64,000 bases of DNA, taken from Hyphomonadaceae bacterium UBA7672. GTDB lineage: Bacteria > Pseudomonadota > Alphaproteobacteria > Caulobacterales > Hyphomonadaceae. The notes under the pieces are model-generated. The model ran no database searches. It was not told the DNA's origin and saw only the letters and a list, made by a program, of their open reading frames with translations. Made by a program: the position numbers and the translations under genes. Location: contig DLHI01000026.1 of assembly GCA_002483135.1 (NCBI GenBank), positions 1 through 64,000 of the forward strand. Direction: 5' to 3'. How positions within the stretch are numbered: position 1 is the first letter of the stretch; each line of letters starts with the position of its first letter. Positions 58,476 through 64,000 of the stretch are shown here, in pieces.

Positions 58476-61400
58476 ATGCTTTCAGGTCTCATCAAAGGCG
58501 CGCTCGCGCAGCGCATGTTCGTACTCGCGGTTACGGCAGCAGTATTGATTGGAGGGGCGTTCGCCGCGCTTCGCCTCCCGATCGACGCGTTTCCCGACAT
58601 CTCCAGCACGCAGGTCAAGCTGATCCTCAAGGCGCCGGGGATGACCCCAGAAGAGGTGGAGCAGAGAGTCATCGCACCCATCGAGATGGAATTGCTCGGC
58701 ATTCCCCGCCAGCGCATGCTTCGCTCGGTCGCCAAGTACGCCATCGCTGATATCACGATCGACTTCGAAGACGGCGCGGACATCTATTGGGCCCGCCAGC
58801 AGGTTTCTGAACGTCTCGCTGCCGCGTCGGATGCGTTGCCTGCCAACCTTGGCGGCGGGCTGGCCCCGATCTCGACGCCCTTGTCCGACGTTTTCATGTT
58901 CACGGTGGAGGGTGGGAAGCTTACCGCCGAAGAGCGTCGAACGCTGCTCGACTGGACCATACGCCCAGCCCTGCGGACACTTCCAGGTGTGGCAGATGTC
59001 AATACGCTCGGAGGACGTGTCCGTACGTTCGAGGTCTCGCCCGATCCAGTTGCTCTAGCCTCCGTCGGACTAACGGTTGCTGACCTCACCAGCGCGATCG
59101 AAGCAGCCAATCGGAATGACGGCGCCGGCCGTATCAGCGTTGGCGAGGAAGCGCTCATTGTCAGATCGATCGGCGCGATCCAGACCCCGGAAGATCTTGC
59201 AGGCATCGTCCTCGCCACCAAGGACAACACGGTGATCCGGGTTGGCGACGTGGCAAGAACAGGCATTGGAAGCCTCACACGCTATGGCGCCGTGACAAAG
59301 GATGGCGAGGGAGAAGCGGTTCAAGGCATCGTTCTTTCCCTGCGCGGGGCCGACGCCAACGCCATCATCCGCGACGTCGAGGAGCGCCTGAAGGAAATCG
59401 CGCCGTCCTTCCCGGAAGGCGTGACGGTGAAGACCTTCTATGATCGCTCGGAACTGATAACTCACGCGGTGACCACAGTGAGCGAAGCGCTTGTTGAAGC
59501 GATCGTTCTGGTTGTCATCCTGCTGGTGATCTTCCTTGGCAATTTCCGGGCGGCGCTCGTCGTCGCATCAACGTTGCCCATGGCCGCGCTGGTGACATTC
59601 GGGATGATGCAGCTCACGGGCATGAGCGCCAACCTTATGAGCCTTGGCGGACTTGCCATCGCCATCGGCTTGATTGTCGACGCCTCAGTCGTCGTCGTCG
59701 AGAACACGGTGGAGCGGCTGGCGCATCAGACGCAGGACGGACACACACCCTGGATCCACCACATCTACCGTGCCGTGAGCGAAGTCGCGGTCCCGGTGGC
59801 GTCAGGCATCATCATCATCTGCCTGGTGTTCCTGCCGCTGCTCGCCCTTGAGGGACTTGAAGGCAAACTGTTCCGCCCCGTCGCCCTGACCATTGTCTTC
59901 GCGCTGGCCGGATCGCTGGTGATGTCGTTGACCATCATCCCGGTGCTGGCGTCATTCCTGCTGGGCAAGCCAAAGCATGGTGAACCGCTCTTGATGCGGA
60001 TCATCACGCCGGTCTACGCGCGACTGCTGGACTTCAACCTGAAATCGCCGATCCCGCTCTTCGCGGTCGCCGCGATCGGACTTGGCGCCGCAGGGATCGC
60101 TTACACCGGCATCGGGAAGATCTTCATGCCGACCATGGATGAAGGCTCGATCATCATGCAGGTGGCCAAGCTTCCGTCCGTCAATCTGGACAGAAGCTCG
60201 GAGGCGGATCTCGCCATCCAGAAGGCGCTGCTAAGCGACATCCCAGAAATCGAGAGCATCGTTGCGCGCGTAGGTTCGGACGAGATCGGTCTCGACCCCA
60301 TGGGCCTCAACGAATCCGACATGTTCGTCGTGCTCAAACCCAAGTCGCAATGGCGCAGGCCAGACAAGGTCTGGCTCGTCGATCAGATGCGCAACACGAT
60401 GGAGTCCTTCCCGGGCGTCGAGCCTGCGTTCACACAGCCCATCGAAATGCGTACGTCGGAAATGCTGACAGGCGCCCGCGGCGACCTTGCGGTCAAGATC
60501 TTCGGGCCAGACCTCCCCACGCTGTCGGATCTCGCGGGCCAGGTTCAAGGCGCCATCAGTAGTGTCCAGGGCGCCACCGAGGTCTTCACGCTATCGAACG
60601 ACAAGACCGACTTCATGCAGCTGCGCATGGATCGCCTTGCAGTCGGAGCAGCCGGCCTCACCATCTCCGAGACGGAAGACGAACTCCGCGCCATTCTTGA
60701 GGGCATCAACGCCGGCACGGTAATTGAACCCGGTCGCCGCACGGCCATCGTGGTGCGTGGCGACGAGGCCCTCCGACAATCGCCGGAGATGTTCGCCAAT
60801 GTGCCTCTGGCATCCACGGGTGGATCGATCCATGTCGGCGACGTCGCCGAAATCATCCGCGAACCTGGCATGGTCAAGATCGATCGGGAGAACGCATCCC
60901 GCTTCGCTCTTGTGCAGGCGTTCGTCGGCGGCCGGGACCTCGTCGGATTTGTCGAGGACGCGCAGGCCGCAGTGGCCGCCAAGATCCAGCTCCCACCGGG
61001 CTATCGACTGGAGTGGGGCGGCGAGTTCGAAAACCAGCGCCGCGCGTCGGAACGGCTTGGGATTGTGGTGCCTATGGCGCTCGCCATGATCTTCGTCGTC
61101 CTGTTCGCAACGCTCAGGTCGCTGCGGCAGTCGATACTGATCTTCGCCAACGTGCCATTCGCGCTGGTAGGCGGCATCCTCTCACTCTTCATCGCAGGAG
61201 AGTACTTCTCGGTGCCGGCTTCCATTGGATTCATCGCGCTGCTCGGCATCGCGGTGCTGAATGGCCTCGTCCTCGTAAGCTACTTCAACCAGTTGCTGGT
61301 GGCAGGATACGCGATTGACGACGCCATCAGGGTTGGCGCAGCGCGCCGTCTCCGACCCGTGTTGATGACGGCGACCATTGCAGCCTTCGGTCTCCTGCCC

Positions 61401-61592
61401 CTTCTGTTCGCCAACGGACCGGGCTCAGAGGTGCAGAAGCCTCTGGCCATCGTTGTCATTGGCGGCCTCGTCTCCTCCACCATTCTCACCCTGCTTCTCC
61501 TGCCGGTCCTGTTCCGCCGATTTGGCGTGGCCCCCGGTTCCGTTCGCACCAGCCAGAAGGACGCCACATGGTCACCGATCTCTGCCGGCTGA
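58476..61592 (+). CDS. HME-RND efflux pump (CzcA/CusA family)
   Basis: 1038 residues, full-length heavy-metal RND permease with two large periplasmic loops and 12 helices. Helix 4 reads AIGLIVDASVVVVENTVERL, i.e. A-x5-D-A-x5-E-N, without the D-F-G of classic Zn/Co pumps. This points to the monovalent-metal or a related class, although the pump is clearly distinct from the cusA at 9537. IMPTMDEGSIIMQVAKLPSV marks the second loop. It starts 3 nt after the adaptor stop. Its last 25 nt overlap the DUF3240 gene. Confidence 0.92.
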   Translation: MLSGLIKGALAQRMFVLAVTAAVLIGGAFAALRLPIDAFPDISSTQVKLILKAPGMTPEEVEQRVIAPIEMELLGIPRQRMLRSVAKYAIADITIDFEDGADIYWARQQVSERLAAASDALPANLGGGLAPISTPLSDVFMFTVEGGKLTAEERRTLLDWTIRPALRTLPGVADVNTLGGRVRTFEVSPDPVALASVGLTVADLTSAIEAANRNDGAGRISVGEEALIVRSIGAIQTPEDLAGIVLATKDNTVIRVGDVARTGIGSLTRYGAVTKDGEGEAVQGIVLSLRGADANAIIRDVEERLKEIAPSFPEGVTVKTFYDRSELITHAVTTVSEALVEAIVLVVILLVIFLGNFRAALVVASTLPMAALVTFGMMQLTGMSANLMSLGGLAIAIGLIVDASVVVVENTVERLAHQTQDGHTPWIHHIYRAVSEVAVPVASGIIIICLVFLPLLALEGLEGKLFRPVALTIVFALAGSLVMSLTIIPVLASFLLGKPKHGEPLLMRIITPVYARLLDFNLKSPIPLFAVAAIGLGAAGIAYTGIGKIFMPTMDEGSIIMQVAKLPSVNLDRSSEADLAIQKALLSDIPEIESIVARVGSDEIGLDPMGLNESDMFVVLKPKSQWRRPDKVWLVDQMRNTMESFPGVEPAFTQPIEMRTSEMLTGARGDLAVKIFGPDLPTLSDLAGQVQGAISSVQGATEVFTLSNDKTDFMQLRMDRLAVGAAGLTISETEDELRAILEGINAGTVIEPGRRTAIVVRGDEALRQSPEMFANVPLASTGGSIHVGDVAEIIREPGMVKIDRENASRFALVQAFVGGRDLVGFVEDAQAAVAAKIQLPPGYRLEWGGEFENQRRASERLGIVVPMALAMIFVVLFATLRSLRQSILIFANVPFALVGGILSLFIAGEYFSVPASIGFIALLGIAVLNGLVLVSYFNQLLVAGYAIDDAIRVGAARRLRPVLMTATIAAFGLLPLLFANGPGSEVQKPLAIVVIGGLVSSTILTLLLLPVLFRRFGVAPGSVRTSQKDATWSPISAG

Positions 61593-61879
61593 CGCTGGTC
61601 TATCCGCCAGCGGCAGAAAGCGCACTGCTCGGCGTTCTGATGTCGGTCGAACCGCCCCTTCCCGGTTTCACAACCTGGCGTGGCGCGGGTCACGGCTTCG
61701 GATTTGAGGGCGCAAACCATGCCGAGAAGGTCAGTGGGCAAGTCGCCCGCGGAATCCTGACCTCGATCATGGCAAGACCCTCCGCCGACCAGCTGCTCGA
61801 AGCCATACGCGAGCAGACCCCCATCCCTCACCTCGCCTACTGGATCGAACCAGTACTAGCAGCAGGCCGCCTGACATGA
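61568..61879 (+). CDS. DUF3240 family protein
   Basis: 103-residue soluble protein with a ferredoxin-like, PII-type look: CRLTLVYPPAAESALLGVLM, PGFTTWRGAGHGFGF, and ILTSIMARPSADQLLEAIRE ending in HLAYWIEPVLAAGRL. DUF3240 genes occur between pump and TolC genes in HME-RND operons and may sense or regulate; no activity is established. It overlaps the pump gene by 25 nt and the TolC gene by ATGA. Confidence 0.88.
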   Translation: MVTDLCRLTLVYPPAAESALLGVLMSVEPPLPGFTTWRGAGHGFGFEGANHAEKVSGQVARGILTSIMARPSADQLLEAIREQTPIPHLAYWIEPVLAAGRLT

Positions 61880-63105
61880 ATCCTCTCACCCTCCTCAGCG
61901 CCGTGTTGGTCACATCGATGATGGCGCTGCCCGCCGCTGCACAAGACTACTTGCCGCCTGCCGCCATGGTTGAGGAAGCATTGTCCTCGCATCCTGATGT
62001 ACGCGGCTGGACATCTCGCCTCGCCAGCGCGGAGGGGGAGGCGCGTCGTCTCTCCATCGGACCGTACGAGTGGACGCTCAACGGTTCGGGCCTCCAGCGC
62101 TCTGTGAGCGGCATTGGCGACTTCAATGAGTTTGACCTGGGCCTCTCGCGTGGCTTTCGTCTACCGGGAAAGTCCGAGATCGACCGGCGAATTGGCGAGC
62201 ACGGTATCGACGCTGCACGAAATGCGGCCGAAGACGCACGGCATCAAGCTGCCTTGCAACTGATGGACGGATGGATGGCATGGCTTCGTGCAATCGAAGC
62301 GTCATCGATCTCGGAGGGGCAGGTCGTGGCCTATGAAGCCGAGCTTACCGCAACCGAGAAGCGTCTTGCTGCAGATGATGCCGCAGAGATCGAAGTTGAG
62401 CTTGTTCGCGCCGCCCTGGCAGAAGCCCGCACGACCGCCTCGCGCGCGACGGGAGAGGTGACGCGGGCCCGCGCTTCACTGCAGGCGTGGTTCCCTGAGC
62501 TTGCTTTGCCCGCCATGCCGCCGGCTATCTCCGAACCCGAGGGCACAGAAGCCCTCACGGCCCTGCGCGAGCGCGTGGTCACCAACAGCCACGAGATCGG
62601 TTATGTCGATGCGCAGGCGAGACGCGCCGAAGCTGTCGCGGAACGCGCACGCGCCGACCGCGCACCGGACCCACAGATCGGGCTACGGGCGTTCAGCGAG
62701 CGCGACGGCGAAGAGACAGGTCTAGGCTTTACCTTTTCGATCCCCATCGGCGGGGGCGCACGCGAAGCCGCTGCGGCAGAGCAGTCTGCCCTGGCCTCAG
62801 CGGCCCGCCAGAGTTCCGTTCGGGTACGCCGTGCGATCCTCGAGGTTGCCGAGACAGACTTCATCCAGGCCCAGTCCGAGTTTGCCGCCTGGCGTTCTGC
62901 AAAGGACGCGCTGGCGGACAGCACCCGAGTGATCGACCGCATGCGTGCCGGCTTCGAGCTCGGGGCAACGAGCCTTCAGGACCTGCTCGTCGCGGAGCGT
63001 CGGCACCTTGGAGTTCAGTTGATGGAAGCTGACTCCCGGACACGTGCTTCAACGGCGGCGCTAAAATTGCGGATCGACGCTCACGAGCTCTGGCTAGCGG
63101 ACTGA
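61876..63105 (+). CDS. TolC-family outer-membrane channel (CzcC type)
   Basis: 409 residues with a signal peptide (ends LPAAAQDYL) and two outer-membrane efflux repeats composed of long helices (about 30-215 and 225-405). LSRGFRLPGKSEIDRRIGE and GLGFTFSIPIGGGAREAAAA mark the two beta-strand regions. It completes the adaptor-pump-DUF3240-channel operon. The paralogue of the cus channel at 14119 is only distantly similar by eye. Confidence 0.9.
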   Translation: MNPLTLLSAVLVTSMMALPAAAQDYLPPAAMVEEALSSHPDVRGWTSRLASAEGEARRLSIGPYEWTLNGSGLQRSVSGIGDFNEFDLGLSRGFRLPGKSEIDRRIGEHGIDAARNAAEDARHQAALQLMDGWMAWLRAIEASSISEGQVVAYEAELTATEKRLAADDAAEIEVELVRAALAEARTTASRATGEVTRARASLQAWFPELALPAMPPAISEPEGTEALTALRERVVTNSHEIGYVDAQARRAEAVAERARADRAPDPQIGLRAFSERDGEETGLGFTFSIPIGGGAREAAAAEQSALASAARQSSVRVRRAILEVAETDFIQAQSEFAAWRSAKDALADSTRVIDRMRAGFELGATSLQDLLVAERRHLGVQLMEADSRTRASTAALKLRIDAHELWLAD

Positions 63106-63274
63106 CGGCCCTCGATTCGCTTCTGGCCCACCCATTCATGGCGCAGGTCAGTGTCAAATGCCTGAGAACGGGACGCCATCCCGAATTGATGGATGCGAAT
63201 AGTGACTGGCAATCTCGAACTCGTGGAATAGAGCTGTCAACTTAACTGCGAGCGCGTTTGCTAGGCTTTCGACA

Positions 63275-63997
63275 GGCCTGTGGGAACTACGCCACCGCCC
63301 TGTTCCAGACGGATTCCGAGCGTGCGCGGAGTACACGCATCGCACCACGGCTCAGCAGATGCCGCTGGATGTTGAACGCGTTGTAGACCGCCGCATGCGT
63401 TTCAAGAAACCGCTGCGCCGACGATCGGCTCTTGAACCCCTGCATCTTGCGCTCGCGTCGTCGAATCGAGAGGTGCGAGTTCTCGGCACGATTGTTGTCG
63501 CGCAACCGGCCAGGCTTGTGACGATCGCCGAGGCCTAAACGCTGAAGCGCTGCTCCATATGACCGCAGACCGTCAGTGACGATGACTTCCGGCTCAACAT
63601 GCTGGTTTTTCAATAGCCGTCGCAGGAATCGAACGGCTGCTCCTGTGTCGCGCCTATTCTGCACGATCATGTCCAGCACCTCTCCTTCGTCATCGACTGC
63701 ACGCCAGATCCACACGCGCTCGCCTGCGATGCTCGAGACCATCTCATCAAGATGCCAGCGCGGCGAAGGCGGATGCTTGCGGCGACGCAGGTTCGCCGCG
63801 ATCTTCGCCCCGAACTTCACTGTCCAATATCGGATCGTCTCGTAGCTGACGTCGACGCCGCGATGCGCGAGCATCTCCTCAACATCGCGCAGGCTGAGCG
63901 TGAAGCGGAAGTAGAGCCAGACTGCGTGCTGAATGACCGTCGGCGGGAAGCGGTGCCGTTTGTACGAAATTCGCGTCATTGAGGTCTCCCGAAGGCC
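63275..63997 (-). mobile_element. IS6-family insertion sequence
   Basis: 723 nt bounded by imperfect inverted ends: GGCCTGTGGGA inward from 63275 and GGCCTTCGGGA inward from 63997 (9 of 11 identical). Ends beginning GG are normal for the IS6 family. It holds a single transposase gene. The 8-nt target duplication cannot be checked because the window stops 3 nt beyond. Confidence 0.75.
63287..63979 (-). CDS. IS6-family DDE transposase
   Basis: 230 residues. The N-terminal zinc/HTH-like region (KRHRFPPTVIQHAVWLYFRF and SLRDVEEMLAHRGVDVSYET) is followed by the catalytic core: Asp in PRWHLDEMVSSIAGERVWIW, Asp in EVIVTDGLRSYGAALQRLG and Glu in NNRAENSHLSIRRRERKM, the DDE of IS6/IS26-like enzymes. 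Length is typical (about 230). The frame is intact, so the element may be active. It lies 182 nt beyond the end of the RND operon on the opposite strand. Confidence 0.94.
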   Translation of the reverse strand: MTRISYKRHRFPPTVIQHAVWLYFRFTLSLRDVEEMLAHRGVDVSYETIRYWTVKFGAKIAANLRRRKHPPSPRWHLDEMVSSIAGERVWIWRAVDDEGEVLDMIVQNRRDTGAAVRFLRRLLKNQHVEPEVIVTDGLRSYGAALQRLGLGDRHKPGRLRDNNRAENSHLSIRRRERKMQGFKSRSSAQRFLETHAAVYNAFNIQRHLLSRGAMRVLRARSESVWNRAVA

Positions 63998-64000
63998 AAT

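Noticed and set aside
1..64000. CRISPR array, rRNA operon or complete tRNA genes
   Set aside because: No regularly spaced direct repeats and no rRNA or complete tRNA sequence were recognised in the window.

Overview
The window looks like chromosomal DNA with an accessory region from a high-G+C alphaproteobacterium. A Caulobacterales/Hyphomonadales-type host is plausible because of the sigma factor/NrsF pair, the P-type trb conjugation module of the alphaproteobacterial style, and paired metal-efflux operons. This assignment is inference; there is no rRNA or other species marker in the window.

Region by region. (1) 1-4969: cut-off beta-CASP/MBL hydrolase, phosphoketolase, acetate kinase and a Bax-inhibitor-1 membrane protein, all on the minus strand; phosphoketolase plus acetate kinase form an acetyl-phosphate/ATP pathway. 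(2) 5134-6735: an ECF sigma factor divergent from a short CnrY-like anti-sigma protein and a CnrX-like periplasmic metal sensor. (3) 6922-18267: copper-handling block: His/Met lipoprotein, DUF305 protein, four-helix Cys-rich copper-storage protein, DUF411 protein, CusF, CusA, CusB (with a C-terminal CusF domain), CusC-type TolC, a Cys/His-rich secreted protein, NrsF anti-sigma, sigma factor, and two small exported or membrane proteins. (4) 18416-39376: an integrative/conjugative element. A ParB-like protein is followed by metal cargo (MerT/MerF-like protein and MerR regulator, YnfA, MFS remnant, GST, then arsR-arsC-aqpS-osmC-ATP-grasp) and a transfer module (traF, lysR, traG, copG-like, trbBCDEJLFGI). 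The element ends inside a 41-nt 5' fragment of tRNA-Leu(UAA) whose anticodon supplies the trbI stop codon. No relaxase or integrase is seen. (5) 39483-49572: a defence-like island: truncated TIR gene, IS3-family element, a frameshifted gene, a HamA/HamB-like nuclease-helicase pair, a protein with a HEPN-type RX4H motif, and a large P-loop ATPase. (6) 50010-63105: periplasmic catalase-peroxidase KatG, VIT-family transporter, two cytochrome b561-type proteins, a PepSY protein, an OmpR-type two-component system and a second HME-RND efflux operon (adaptor, pump, DUF3240, TolC). (7) 63275-63997: an IS6-family element at the right edge.

How it works together: most of the window is metal and oxidative stress biology with layered control (two sigma/anti-sigma modules, MerR, ArsR, one two-component system). 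A 16-nt direct-repeat motif, consensus GTCAGCATNCTGTCAA, appears at four places among katG, the cytochrome b/VIT operon and the second RND operon, and may be the operator of the response regulator at 55452. Coordinates of start codons were adjusted by hand where a Shine-Dalgarno sequence or signal peptide supported it.
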